Below the pieces are notes generated by a model. That model did no database searches and was not told where the DNA came from. It saw only the letters and a list, made by a program, of their open reading frames with translations. From Cristatella mucedo (Eukaryota > Bryozoa > Phylactolaemata > Cristatellidae), in contig WPIO01000037.1 of NCBI GenBank assembly GCA_009760855.2, positions 440,001-475,000 on the forward strand: a stretch of 35,000 bases of DNA. Reading direction: 5' to 3'. Below are positions 1 through 14,879 of this stretch, one piece after another. Every line of letters starts with the position of its first letter. The first letter of the stretch is position 1. A program made the position numbers and the translations under genes.

Positions 1-209
1 ACTACGCTCTGCTTGCCAAGCACCGGGATGGCGACCAGGCCACCGGCGCACCGAGCGATGCCAGCCGTCGAGCGAGCAGCAGTGCACAAGCGGGGCTGGT
101 TGACCGGGCCAGCTCTGCCGCCACGTCGTCGCGTGGCTCGATGACTCTAGCAAATGTTGGTGGCAGCAGCGTCAAGAATGGTCAGCTGCGAAAAAGCCGA
201 CAGAGCTGA
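1..209 (+). CDS. C-terminal exon of an unidentified Ser/Ala-rich protein (partial, 5' end outside window)
   Basis: The frame starting at base 3 stays open from the window edge to a TGA at 207-209, giving about 68 residues. The composition is coding-like: it begins YALLAKHRDGDQ, continues as a disordered Ser/Ala/Gly-rich stretch with short Ser runs (ASRRASSSAQ, SSAATSSRGS), and ends in a basic QLRKSRQS tail. The other two plus-strand frames are interrupted by base 150. No domain is visible, so the family cannot be named; a disordered tail of a larger protein is the natural reading. A canonical AATAAA lies 92 bases after the stop, as expected for a last exon. The gene would converge on MED10, which ends at 2499 on the other strand. 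The exon's left boundary is outside the window or cannot be placed. The call rests on the open frame, composition and poly(A) signal only. Confidence 0.5.
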   Translation, partial: YALLAKHRDGDQATGAPSDASRRASSSAQAGLVDRASSAATSSRGSMTLANVGGSSVKNGQLRKSRQS

Positions 210-300
210 TGCTTGTGGCTCTGGTTGCTTGCGGTAGGTGCGGTGGAGGCACATTGTTTCTAGTTTGCTATGTTGCAAATTTCCATGTTTTGTTAATACT

Positions 301-306
301 AATAAA
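301..306 (+). terminator. Poly(A) signal AATAAA for the left-edge gene
   Basis: A canonical AATAAA hexamer lies 92 bases after the stop at 209. It is followed within 30 bases by a T/GT-rich stretch (TTTGATAGTTTGTGTGCTG), which fits a downstream cleavage element. The assignment is an inference from spacing and is not proven by transcript data. Confidence 0.45.
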
Positions 307-568
307 GCGATCTTTGATAGTTTGTGTGCTGACCACGCTTGTCGTGGTGCGACTGCCGCTGAGCGCCGGGCTTATCTTACTGCTGAGCATATCGCCGTGC
401 TTAGTCCAAGCGTCGGTAGCCACCAACCACATCGTGCGAGCTCGAACGCCAGCGTCGTATGTGCAGTTGCAGATCCTGCTTACAACCACTTCATAGGCTG
501 AAGGCAGGATCGGCACCATCCTCCCACCCATTGGGTCGGTCGCCTTCTAACGAAGCTGGCTCTATTGC

Positions 569-600
569 TGTGGGATAAATGTTCCTACATTTATCCCACA
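569..600. repeat. Perfect inverted repeat, 13-bp arms, 6-nt loop
   Basis: TGTGGGATAAATG (569-581) is followed by the loop TTCCTA and then the exact reverse complement CATTTATCCCACA (588-600). It lies between the left-edge gene and MED10. It may be a remnant of a short palindromic transposon. No protein or known RNA family is recognised. Confidence 0.8.
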
Positions 601-619
601 TTGAGTTGAGCAATCGAAA

Positions 620-725
620 CTTCTAGTGTGGATATATAATTCGTTTGTATAGCACACTAAGGGAGCTTAATAATCTCTATTCAGGCTCTTCACGTGCCAT
701 GAGGCTTGCACCATCGGCCATCGAA
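620..725 (-). mobile_element. SINE-like 3' tail fragment
   Basis: Read on the minus strand this contains GCCTGAATAGAGATTATTAA followed by a block ending CTATACAAACGAATTATATA. This matches the tail of the SINE at 31615-31756 (cctgaatagagattaagttc ... actatagaaacgaattata). The tRNA-like head is not clearly preserved here. Confidence 0.4.
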
Positions 726-2498
726 TACATTCACTTTGACCTCCAATGGCCTTAGAGGTGATTTGTGGGTCATGGAGCAAGTGCTTGCTTCACTGGGCCC
801 CAGCCAACAAGTGATGCTGCTCAGATGCTCTTTGTGTGCTGGAGACTTCAACGACGGGTTCCTCCAATCCTACTGGACTCAATCCAGCCGTGATCACTGG
901 GTGTATGGAAGAGGGATTGTGTAACAGTGGTTTAACGAGGCAACCTTGACAAGGCTTGATCAACAGACACTATGTTACTGAATGGTCTCTGTCCCTTCAT
1001 ACTGTAAGATGACTTAAGCTCCTCATTTTTTCAGTCTTTCTCGTAGCCTACGTCTTGCTCAGTTCTTACAAAACGAAATTGATCAAACCGGCTTAGCAAT
1101 ACTGGTTTGGTTTGTCACTGAGTCTGTTCCCCAGTTGATGCCCTGCCCAATGGTTTCCGGAAGGCTTTTGTACTAGCCGGATCCACACAAAATGTGCACT
1201 GTCACATACATATAATATACTCCACACAGTGTCACCCGACTGCAGCTGGCAGCACAGGTCACAGGGCTTGCTGTCAGTTGTCAGAGTAATCGGTACAGTC
1301 GGATGGGAGTCCCTCGATCGGATGCACTCTGGAAAGAGCTGCAGACTCTCTGGTGCCGGCACCTGACCGAACTGCAAAACCAGCTCTATTTTCCATCCAA
1401 TTTGTGACTATCGCAAACACGACCTTGGTCGTTAAAGGCCCCTTACCCCTGGGCCAAATCAGAGCGCCAGCAAACACCAGCCCAGAATAACGATGTTGCA
1501 GCAGCTGTGTTTTGTACTTAAGCCCACCACAAGAGGGTCTGCATTCCTGCTACATGCTTGGTGCCTATTAGCACCCTTGCCAAGAATGCATCGATCGAAA
1601 GAATGCCTCTATCGATGCCAGGAGCTAAACGAGGGGAAACTAGAGCTGAAAACCATTCTGATGTGGGCGAAAGGATGGTGGCCAATCCCAACTCCTGCCA
1701 CTCTTAAATGGCCTCTTCAAGCATGGGGCATCTTTAACTTACCCGAGAGGAGTCAGTCGGTTGCCCCTGCTGCTGAGTCCTAACCAGAAAAACGAACTGC
1801 TACATCCACATCGGCAAACCGACCTATCAAGAAAGAGATCAATGGGCAATGCAACTATCGAAAACGATCACAATCTTTAACTATCAGATGCTTCTTGTGA
1901 AAATGGTCGTTCTTGTGATCAAAACTTGTATGATAAGTAACGGTGCGAATCATCCTGTATATGTCCCATGATATTAATGCACGTGATCACGAATCAAAGG
2001 ACCGGCAATCTGCATTCCAACATCGAAACTAGTCACAGTTCAGCTACTCCACACCAGGCTGATGCCTTCGGTGCACCTACCAATAACAGTCTCCCAAAAA
2101 ACAGTAGAACTATTTTAGTAACAAAAATAAAGTCAATTCCACTTTCGCTAAGCTGCATCCTTGCTCAGCATAGGTGACAGCACCATCAGTGAGAACTCAA
2201 GTGAAAGCCAAGGCCAAGCTCCGAGTCGCAGGCAGTTACATAAGTTGCTCATAGCATGCAAGGCGGCTGACAGCTGTCACGTGCTACGAGAAAGTACCAT
2301 CGAGCACGCAACATTTGCCGACAAGCGAAACACTATCCGACGCCAGCACAGCACTTGGAGCCTTGTGCCAACGTGGCTCCAGAGTCAACACTCGATGGCT
2401 GCACCCACTGCCAGCAACACAGCGCTTTCACGGAAGGTTTGCAGGCTCCACAGCAGAAGTCCATCGGTGGAAGCATCATCAGCTGTCGATTTGCATCG
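726..2498. other. Convergent intergenic region, no gene seen
   Basis: Open frames here are short and have no recognisable protein content; the 2161-2604 plus-strand frame is the antisense shadow of MED10 exon 4. At 1395-1480 (minus) there is a weak tRNA-like SINE head, with a box A-like segment TGGCCCAGGGGTAAG followed by a GACCAAGGTCGTG block, similar to the SINEs at 19742 and 27020. The rest presumably contains the MED10 3' flank; no canonical poly(A) hexamer for MED10 was found close to its stop. Confidence 0.4.
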
Positions 2499-3870
2499 TC
2501 ACAGTGACCTGTCGTCGCCTCGCAGGGCTCTGTACTTGGCCATCTCGCTCGGGAAGACCTTGCTGAGCTCAACCATGAGCAGGCCACGGAATCGCTACAA
2601 GTGAGTCGCACACTCATGAAGGGCCACGGAGTGAGTGCCCGACAGCAGCAGCAGCTCAGCGGCTGCTGCCGCCGGGCACATGCGTGGCGGCACGGGACAA
2701 AGGCATGCTGCCGTTGCTACGTACGTTCAAAGTCTCTATTTTCCCTTTAATTTGCTCGTTTTTCTGCAGCGCTTTCTCCATGCAGTCTTTGGTGTACAGC
2801 TGAGGATTCTTTCCTCTGTCAATGTATCTGCAAGAAGGCTTGGGAGGTAACGTATGTGCAAGCAATGTGGACTGCACTACGGACATTCCACGTTGAGAAA
2901 ATGCAAAAGACGGCACATGCAAAGGTTGGAGGGGAGCTTGGAATAAGCCCTGGGTCGTGTCTGAATGATGCAGGTAGCAGCGGCAGCTGCGGGCAAACGG
3001 AGCAGCCAGCTCAAGCACCGCTCAGCACACTCGCTGCACTGTTCAATTTGGCCAGCTAGGTTAGATGGGCTCCGAGATCGTTAAGAGCTGTGTCGTTAGA
3101 GTGCAACATTTGTTACGCGTGCATCTAATGGTCACCAGATCTTCCAGCTGTTAGCTACTCGTCCATTTGTGCCATATAAGTGGGGGCAGATCTTCCAGCA
3201 TTTTCAAACTTTACCTCGCAGCCCATACCTCGCACAAACCTCAAATCCTTTGGAGACCCTGCATTTAGTTCGTATGCTCCCAAAGCCTGGAAGTCACTCC
3301 CGACTTGCGTCAGAACATCCCCTGACTTGACCATATTTAAAAAGAACTTAAAAACACACCTATTTAGGACAGCTTTTAGTGGGTCCCTGTGATTTGCCCT
3401 TCACGTGCTTACGCGTGCTGACACTGTTGCATGCTGCCACTAACCACGCTTGCATGCTGACCCTGTGCATGTCACCTCTAACCACGTTATTCATGTTGTT
3501 TACCAAGCCTGATATTACTCACCATTCAATTGCATTTCCCTTTGCAGCAAATGTAAAGCACCTAGAAAGAGATTGAGTTCTCTGAGGGCGCTTTATCAAG
3601 TGCATTATTATTATTTTTATTATTCCACCCTTGAGTTGCACGCATTCAAGCACTTCAGCAAAGCATGTGCACAAGCACTCTGCGGTCGTTCGGGCCCATG
3701 TAAGATGCTTTCGGGGGACCTGGCTTCTACTGGCCTGTAAGCTCTAATTACGTGTCACTCCACATACCAATCCACATGCCTGTTGCCCGTCAACGGCTGC
3801 ATTGTGATTCACGTTAATAGGACGAGTCGAGACACGGGCTGTAATACTACTACTACTGCTGCAGCTGCTG

Positions 3871-3915
<45 letters not shown>

Positions 3916-5141
3916 ACCATACATTAGTGTAGAGCCATCAGAGAACTCAATCTCTTTCTAGGCAAATTACAAATTACTGTCGACTCACATCGGTGAGCAA
4001 ACGGTATGAGCAGCTCGACCACTTTCAACTCGACCACTGGCACAGGATAGAATTCTCACGAACAATCGACACCTGTCAATGTGACAGCTGGAACAGCAGC
4101 GGGCAAGAGCCCAGATGGAGAGCCGAACAGATCAAAGTCATCCCTACAACCCTGCCAGGGCCACGTCAGAGACCCGTAGCGCACACCGTTGGAAATACGC
4201 ACCTTAAATCGATCTCAAGATTTCTCCTTTTTACAGGCCGTTTTCCAAGACAGCAACCCTGAACATTACGACATGGATCTGTCAACCAACCCAGCACAGG
4301 CCTGAACTTGTTCAGCCCTTCGAGCAGACTTTTAGAATGACTGCACGCCTAATGCGACACATAAAGGCAGAAGCTAAATCTGACGGCAATGCTCCCCGCA
4401 CGCGGAGCCTGAGCGATCCTTAAGCCACTGCACCCACAAGAGGGATAAGCAGTGCTATGCATGCAGTAATCGCAGCGTCACAATCGTTCCCCACCAGCAA
4501 TACAAGTGAGCGCTACCCATAAGTACAAAGAAAAAAGCCACCAGTCATCAACGCGGAGGACTTTATAGCATAAATAGCGCTTCTTTTTTTTAAAGGCACG
4601 GACCCAGAAATGACTCAAATACGCGATGCAAGCAAACTTGTCAAGGACAGACAGGCACAAGCACGTCACCCATCACCACCCGAGCCCACGGCGAAGGAGA
4701 ATATCGCACCGATGCATCAGCGAGCGCTCTGCGATCGGCCAATAGCCACGACGGCGACACGCCGAACCGCACGCGAGCGCGCGAGCTGCAGGCTTACTCG
4801 AATACGCCCATGGGGACATGTACGTCCTGCACACTTCCTTTGAGTTTGTCGAGCTCCTGTAGACCATTTATGAGGTTGTTTCTACGAACGACCACAAACC
4901 GAGCGTGGTTTAAACAATAATAATTATTTTTTATAGCCCCCTCAGAGACCCTTCCAGTCTCTTTCTACGCATCAGCATTAACGCGAAAAGGAGCTCGGTA
5001 AGCGAGAAAATCGACATACATTTTTTGATTGAGAACGTTCTGCCCCTGGGGCTGGAAGTCGCACACGATGATACCCAGCTGTCTGACGTTTTCGATGAAC
5101 ATCTCAAGGTTCTGCTCCATAGCGTCAAATCTATCAGCCAT
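2499..5141 (-). CDS. MED10: Mediator of RNA polymerase II transcription subunit 10 (MED10), 4 exons, 134 aa
   Basis: Minus-strand exons are 5141-5020, 4881-4798, 2827-2725 and 2594-2499, joined with GT-AG introns and matching phases (2, 2, 0) into 134 codons plus TGA. The family is about 135 aa, so the protein is complete. Exon 1 gives an N-terminus MADRFDAMEQNLEMFIENV and the hallmark RQLGIIVCDFQPQGQ. Exon 2 gives NNLINGLQELDKL. Exon 3 gives YIDRGKNPQLYTKDCMEKAL then KNEQIKGKIETL. Exon 4 gives ELSKVFPSEMAKYRALRG before the end. The start ATG at 5141 has A at -3 and G at +4. MED10 is a small conserved subunit of the Mediator middle module in the nucleus, bridging activators and RNA polymerase II. 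Introns are 138, 1970 and 130 bp; the long one carries LINE debris and an ACT microsatellite. No frameshift or missing conserved block is seen. Confidence 0.97.
3180..3625 (+). mobile_element. Truncated CR1/L2-like LINE: RT C-terminus and 3' tail
   Basis: This lies antisense within MED10 intron 2. The open frame encodes the typical end of a LINE reverse transcriptase: RTNLKSFGDPAFSSYAPKAW, then KSLPTCVRTSPDLTIFKKNL, then KTHLFRTAF, ending in a stop at 3390-3392. The 3' UTR ends with a tail at 3556-3600 (cacctagaaagagattgagt...) and an ATT-rich run (3601-3625). The same protein end recurs at 15740 and 34905, so this is a family with several copies in the window. Confidence 0.78.
3842..3914. 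repeat. (ACT)n microsatellite with a CTG/CAG interruption
   Basis: An ACT/TAC trinucleotide repeat is interrupted near its start by CTGCTGCAGCTGCTG. It lies in MED10 intron 2. Confidence 0.95.
3925..3970 (-). mobile_element. LINE/SINE 3' tail fragment
   Basis: The plus-strand text ccatcagagaactcaatctc ... tttctaggca is the reverse complement of the LINE tail at 3556-3590 (cctagaaagagattgagttc tctgag). It faces that copy about 330 bp away, on the other side of the ACT repeat. Confidence 0.6.
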
Positions 5142-6171
5142 GGTTGACGGCCGGCGACGTACAACGGAAAGAAACGCGGCTGCTGTACGAGGTTAAGGTC
5201 GGCGGACCGGTGTAGTGGGAGGAGCGCATTTACGTGCACGTACAGCCTGTAGAGCTTCCCGACATTTTCACACAGAAATCCATTAGATTATGCGTGATAA
5301 CAAATAGAAAGCATTGAAGCAAGGTTTTTTTTATGAATTTTGATTCCTTACTAATGTTACAACGACACTCCAACGTTTCACCGCTTGTAGCGAGTGAGTC
5401 ACTCGTTGGCTGACTCCCCTGTTTCCCGGCTACCGTATGAGTTCTCAGCTAACCTGTCATCTTATTTAAAATTGCGCACTGCCTAAAAAAATAAGATCTT
5501 TACAACGCTCCTTTGCAACTACAGTCATTATCAAGCAAGAGGAAACGCCCCGGATGGCGGCAATCGCGCGAAACCGTCAATCTTTTACTACACGATTCCC
5601 CTTTAGTCGCTCAATCTACTGAGCACCCTATGCTCGTGTGTGCCATCCGAACAGATCAGCAGATATGCAGGAAAGTGGTGGAGAAGCAGTTGTGCCCCGG
5701 AGGCGGCGGCGGCATGATAGAGCACATTCGCAGGACTCCGTTGGTTCGGCAGAGCAGCTGGCGGATGGGGGCGGGGTGGGGCAAGGCAATAACAGCCCTT
5801 CGAGCACTGGGTCAGTTGCAGCTCAAGGATAAGAATAATAAGTCGTTTTGTATAGCTCCCTAAAAGAAATAATCTCTATTTGACTCTCTTACAACTCATT
5901 GCAAGAGAATCTATAGCCACGGATTAGTGTTGTGCATGGCATCCAGCAAGGAAAAGCAAACATCATATCGTACTCATGCTAGCATGCTAAAGTAAACATA
6001 AAGGCACTCATATCCACTAACTACTAAGATCTCTGGCTATTAATATGCAATGAATCATGTATAGCTTGCAAAACACATCGGAGCAAAAGAACATATTGAA
6101 TACAAGTTCGGTGCAGCGAAGGAAAGCTTGGCGGAACGTAGGTGTCTTTAATATATAATAATACAAAATAA
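5142..6171. other. MED10 5' flank and intergenic region, no confirmed gene
   Basis: The MED10 5' UTR and promoter should lie just above 5141; no TATA box is evident there. At 5623-5832 (plus) one frame reads as a disordered, charged and Gly/Ser-rich stretch (ESGGEAVVPRRRRRHDR ... NNSPSSTGSVAAQG) ending at TAA. It resembles a last exon but has no upstream partner and no clear acceptor. At 5836-5884 a minus-strand SINE-tail fragment (aatctctatt ... tttgtatagctcc) is visible. Confidence 0.35.
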
Positions 6172-6326
6172 AATTCACTTGTAATGGGCCCTAAGAGACT
6201 TAATGTATATCGAGGCGCTTCACATACGCCACGGGGGTCTAGCCCACGACCTCAGTCATTAAATACATTCCCCCGTGACCTTGGTCGGGGTGAACGGCTT
6301 AACCACCGGACGAAACCAGCACTTTA
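6172..6326 (-). mobile_element. tRNA-derived SINE, full-length-like
   Basis: On the minus strand it reads: box A-like TCGTCCGGTGG (6313-6303), then an internal insertion, box B-like GGCTAGACCCC (6244-6234), then GAAGCGCCTCGATATACATT and a degenerate tail. Arrangement and sequence match the copy at 31615-31756 in order (gctggttt.gtcc..cggttaag ... tgaggtcgtgggct ... atgtgaagcgcct). It is a Pol III-type retroposon with split promoter boxes; activity cannot be judged. Confidence 0.65.
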
Positions 6327-6439
6327 AACGAGAGTTTAAAAGTGCAAGATCCTTGCAAGATGTGTCCGTTAGGGAGAAGCGATTTTTGCTACTTTTTGTG
6401 CCTACGAGACGAAGACTCGATCATCAAAAGATTTATATT

Positions 6440-7330
6440 TAATGCGAGGGACAGCAGCGCGATGACTAAATGCTGAGCAGCGGGTCTGAAAGCACGAGGG
6501 GGTCGGACAGTCGGATGGGTAGGGTAGCGAAAGCAAGTGAAGATGCATGCAAGCTAGACTGAGAATCTTTGCGTGAATCTATGGCAACTGCGCCGCTAAC
6601 TAACGAGTGTCTCTCCAGTCGCTGCATCGCGAATTACCAAGGTAGATTTCCGGTGCTCAGCTGCTCGGCAAACGGCAACGGCACGCATACAATCCGACAG
6701 CCTTATTTCCTCCGGCTGTCCATCCACCGCAGGATCGGCGCCCTCAGAATAGAAGAAAAGAGGAGACAGGAGAAGGCGCATTGTGGAATGGCGAGCTAAG
6801 TCGCTCGACTTCCGGTTTAAGCAGGCTGGAGAACTTACGGAGCTTCAGTTCTGAGCAGTCTTACAAGCGAACGCGTCGCGATGTAGAGCTATCGTAGCGT
6901 GTCTGCGCTGCAGCGGCGCTGAGAGCATTCTCCGCTCTCTCGTCTCGTCGTCGTCTCTGGCGCTCAAACTGCTCAAAAAAAGCGCCGCTCCTTCCCTCGG
7001 GCGCCACGAGTTCCATTTGGAAATTGGTTGCGTCCTCTAAATTCCATTTGTCTACGCAGCCGCGGAAGCCGCCGGATGCGATTTGAAGCCGCCGAAAAGC
7101 GGCGAGCGACCGGAAGGCGTAGTGCGAAGCGAAATGAACTCGACCGACCAGTATTGTGAACTGCCACAAGCAAGGAAGTAGCGACAAAGCTGCGTGCACG
7201 CGTGTCGCTCGACTATTTCGTCGCTATCTCATTCTTTGGTTCGAAGCTTCGCAAGGCCAGTCCTTTGCTTGCAGCAGAGCCGCTGCGTGACTTTTGGATG
7301 CCTCCTTGTTGGCCGTGTGTCCCTTCGGTC
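6440..7330. other. GC- and CpG-rich stretch, no gene recognised
   Basis: Base composition shifts to GC-rich with many CG dinucleotides between AT-rich flanks. Overlapping frames on the minus strand (6861-7199, 6973-7173) are open but give Arg/Ala-rich translations without family resemblance. A promoter-like or first-exon region of an unseen gene is possible, but nothing in the sequence decides it. Confidence 0.25.
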
Positions 7331-8225
7331 AAAGTTTAGTTAATGTTTAAACAAAAGTTAAAACAAATAAAAGAAACTTGGAATTTTATGTTATTAAATC
7401 GTTCACTTTAAGAGGAACACGGCACGGTTAGCGGAAGCATCAATCAATTTAGCGTAATGCAGCTCAGCACTTAGTTAATGTTCGATCGATATCCTTGATA
7501 ATTCACAATGCCTCTCGTGCGCCATTTTTGAGCACAGCTAGGATCTGATGAGTTTAATTTAGAGAAGTGGCGCTCTCTGCTTTAAACACCGATAGGCATT
7601 GAAAGGGCTGATTTGTATCGAGACCATCCCATCCAGGAAAATCTCTACGAGGTCGGATTTAAAAAGATGATCCGCCACATGGAGTCTCATGCACTCGGGT
7701 GAGAGTGAACACGAAAGTGACCGAAGCTCCTCTGCCAGCTCCGTTTCTCAATGTCCACTAAGACAAAGTCGTCTTAAGCAAAGTCGTCTTAAGTATTAGT
7801 GCAGTAGACACAGCTACACAACGTTTTAGTAGCTCATGATTTTTCCAGTGTTTCAGCGAAGGAATTCTTTTAAAGGATGCGAAGATGTCACTGTGCAAGC
7901 TCAATCTGGCACATCGTTCACCAAAGGAGACTGGAGCGACGTCAGTTTCGTAAAAGAATAACTGCACCTTGAATACATGCAAAGCGTTGCCGAGTCTCGA
8001 TCTTCATATCTAAACTGGCGCGACACACTTCGGCGCCTTTCAGCTAACATTTCGACTGGTGCGTCTAGTTCTCAGCATAATTTTATTGCCGCGTCGGCTG
8101 CTAATGAGAAGAAAGTGTCGCTTTTGCGATAGTTTCGTAACGATTTCTGCGTGGCTATGATAAGCCCGTGGGTGACGTCAATCTACGTATTTTCTATTTG
8201 GAGTATCTTGCTAACCTTACTGATA

Positions 8226-9075
8226 TCAACTAGCAGATCGTGCCATATTATCAAACATAGTAGGAAGCAGAAAGAAGCGGTGTGTTCGGCAAACACGTTC
8301 GCCTTCGAGTATGCCTTTGGAAGCATCGTGCAGGCTTAAAAGCGCTGCGTGCATTTTTATGTCATCGGCTTGAAATCGTAGCGCTTTTGCACTTAAAATT
8401 GTGCTTTTACAGAGAGTATCAGGTCTATATTCTACAGTGGTGGAGCAAAATCTTTCAAAGTGTTCCATTTAGAAGCTGATGCCGCAAAAAAATGAATGTT
8501 TTCCCTGCAAAAAAAAAAAGTAACCAATGAAGGATACGTGGCCGTTACCGAAGAGCCTGCTGCATCCCGGACAACAATGTTGAATATTTTGGATGGTGCG
8601 AGGTAAACATAATGTTCACGAGTTCATATTTAGAAGTTATTTTTACCATAGGAATATTTGCCTTTAATGTTGTTGCCGTTAGTATAAGCTTGGCCTCAGC
8701 AATTCGTCAGGTTCAGCATCATCAGAGCGAGCTTCTATAAGAGTGACTCAAAAATTCTGACTCCACTTATGTCAGTCACTTCCAGAAACCTCATAAAGTA
8801 CTCTTTAATCGCTGCCTTGTCCTTTTGAAGTTCCACTAAACGAAGCGTCGTGGTCATTTGCTCTTGATGGATGACATCCGGCCTGCAATCCAGTATAATA
8901 CTGTAGTATTTAGCATCCTTTGCGAGATTTATATTCTCTTTCAAAATGCGATCAGAAAGCCCCAGGTAATAGGCAATTGTTTATACATTCTGAATACATT
9001 CCAAGTCTTCCTCAATTATGGGATCGAACTTCGCCAAGAAAATTTCCTTTTCCACGAACCCAGAGCCAATAGGAA
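8226..9075 (-). pseudogene. hAT-like (DUF4371/ZMYM1-type) transposase relic
   Basis: Reading down the minus strand, the order of motifs follows the DUF4371 family of hAT-derived transposases. About 9056-8990 gives an IFLAKFDPIIEEDLE segment. 8944-8735 gives AKYYSIILDCRPDVIHQEQM and IKEYFMRFLEVTDISG, equivalent to the family's KYFSVILDCTPDxSHxEQM and EHFLxFLxVxDTSG. About 8690-8560, in another frame, gives GQAYTNGNNIKGKY and then a DAAGSSVTA segment. 8410-8300 gives SAKALRFQADDIKMHAALLS. Several frameshifts and stops separate these pieces, so no intact protein is possible. Traces may extend down to about 7750 but are too weak to claim. No terminal inverted repeats or 8-bp target duplication were identified. 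Confidence 0.7.
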
Positions 9076-9479
9076 TTACCGTGCCGGTATTTATATCTGC
9101 TAAAAATAGTACGATTGCTAGGCTGGGTTTTAGCACGACTCATCGACGAGTCCTGTCTGCATCTAATAGAGCTAGCGTCTGTTTGTCAAGAGGTAAGCTG
9201 GTTTTAATACGTACAGTAAACCAACTCTGTACGCCATAAACGTCCATTACCTTGGTCAGTCCAGCATTCATGCCTTCGAACGCATTTAGGCTAGTAGGCG
9301 TGTAGCAAAAGTAGGAACTTTGAGCTCTATAATGAAAAGCACACGAGCACACATCTTTCCAAATTTAGGCCTCTCCGAAGAGCGGGCCGAATCGAACAAC
9401 ACAAGAATCGAGTGTGTACGGCCGGCGCTCGCGGTGCGATGCACGCGCACACGTACGCTGTAGATAAGGCTACCGACTC

Positions 9480-10285
9480 GCGGATTCACACAATTGAGTT
9501 TTTAAATCATCAATAACTGTTACTTTCGTATGCACCGGCAAAAGCGAGGTCGGAAAAATGAGATTTGCGGGCATCCACCGGGCCAGTTATCGCGCGTTCT
9601 GTTTTCCGACGCCGGCTTACAGAGCGCTGCTGCTTTTAGCGCGAAGTTTTGTTGAAGCTCTCGCCAGAGAGGGAATGGCGGGTGGTGGCCATAACCTGCG
9701 CACGCGTTTAGTCATACGGAGCGTGCGCATGGACGTCTCAGGAGCGGTAAACGGTCGATCGCCGGCCGGTGGGCTACGCTGCCGTGGCGAATCGGCGTCG
9801 GGTGCGAAGCGCTTCTTCTTCGAAGGCAGCATGAAAACTGCCCGCAGCCGCGATAAGTTGACTTCCGGCATTCGCGTCATCGAACTAAAACATGCTAGCT
9901 GAGATAGCCGAAGAGCCAACCGGTCACAGATCGTGCGCGCTCGAGTTTGCTCAAAGATGAACGCGGAAGACGCGGAAGCGGCTCGCACACACGCGCGCCG
10001 CTACTTCATCGACTATTGCAGCTAGCGGTCAAAATTGTGGCAAACTAAGCGTGTCTTGTGAGTGATAATGTATAGAGTATTAACGTACGCTTCCGAAGTG
10101 GGGACGGCGTTCTCCGAGTCACACGCCGCTTCAAGCCATTTCGTAGCGGCCGCACCGGACCGGGGAAGCCGCAGTACCGTGCGGACGCGTCCGGCCGTCG
10201 GTCACCGGATCATCCGGGTGAGGCTTGCATCACGTGGGCAAAGCCGGTCGGCCTAGGCCGGTCTGTGTTCGGGAGACGCGTCGCC
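9480..10285. other. 5' flank of ATP5F1B, GC-rich, no separate gene confirmed
   Basis: Long open frames exist on both strands (9558-9902 plus, 9617-9988 minus), but they overlap each other, and neither shows a recognisable domain or a splice-consistent partner. The segment nearest the ATG is rich in CG, consistent with a housekeeping promoter and 5' UTR. No TATA box was identified at a convincing distance. Confidence 0.3.
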
Positions 10286-13915
<3,630 letters not shown>

Positions 13916-14879
13916 ACTGCCTTGGACAAGATGCAAATTCTGCACTGTGGTGTGCGTTTATATTACAAATTTGTATAGCATCCGAGTGATGTGTAAAATT
14001 GACCTGTCTTCTACCATCAATACAAGTCAGAACTGGCTTGTGGTTTGTTTTGTTCGGCTTACAGTCATGCCTCGACTTGCTTTGTCAAATTCGTATTGTA
14101 CATTCACATGGATGCACACAAGTTAATGTGGGTGACCGTGTGGCATAACAGAATGCAACGAGAAGTCTTTTTACTGCCTATTAACTTGCATAGATGGCTG
14201 GTGATGCAGTCCACCAAAGTTGTACCTTTATATTAGCATCGGCAATTGGGTAGCTGTCAGAGCCTAATGGCTGGCGAAATTGAATCCATCCAGTCGAGAA
14301 CTGAACTGAATGAAGATATAACATTGGGTTGGCTCGGTACTCTTGGCACAATGGGTCGTAGGTCTTGAGCGATCGTGCTTGACGAGTTGCTGCAAACTAT
14401 ACACAACTTTACAGTGCTATTGTAGGGCCATAAGCATTCGTAAGAGATGTTGCTTAATTAATATGCAAGGGCAGACATTCCACTTTTAACATGTGCCAGT
14501 TGAGTATTTTGCAGTGCATGACTACGAACCACGAGGGTGCGTACTGTGTTCTGCTTTGATCATGCTATTATGCTTTTCTTATAAGGCAATGGCTGCAGAT
14601 CTTGCTTCAAAGTCACGACTTCCCAATGTCATGGTTACCCGAACACTATTTTTCTCCAGCTTTATGTACTCCCGTGTATAGTAGCTGTATACCACAACTG
14701 GGTTGTATCAAGAGCGTCACTGGTAGCAACTCGATGAAGAATGAAAGCTAGTTAATGCTTGCATTCATGTACGATATTTCCACAAAGTGACATGCTGCTG
14801 CTGCTGCTGGATCGACGAGAATGTCTTGCCACAAACTGACAGATGGAGTCCGAAACCTGTACAAGCAACTCACTTTCGG
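13916..14879. other. 3' flank of ATP5F1B, no gene seen
   Basis: This presumably starts with the ATP5F1B 3' UTR. AATACA (14019-14024) followed by a GT-rich stretch is the best nearby poly(A)-signal candidate, but it is weak. Beyond that the open frames are short and unrecognisable. A short CTG run lies at 14791-14810. Confidence 0.3.

Noticed and set aside
5623-5832. Open frame with coding-like, Arg/Gly/Ser-rich content ending in TAA (ESGGEAVVPRRRRRHDR...)
   Set aside because: No recognisable family, no clear acceptor or upstream exon, and an overlapping frame looks about equally open; mentioned only as a possibility.
9558-9988. Overlapping 114- and 123-codon open frames on opposite strands upstream of ATP5F1B
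   Set aside because: Both lie in a GC-rich stretch where stops are rare, contain no domain, and shadow each other; more likely promoter/5' flank.
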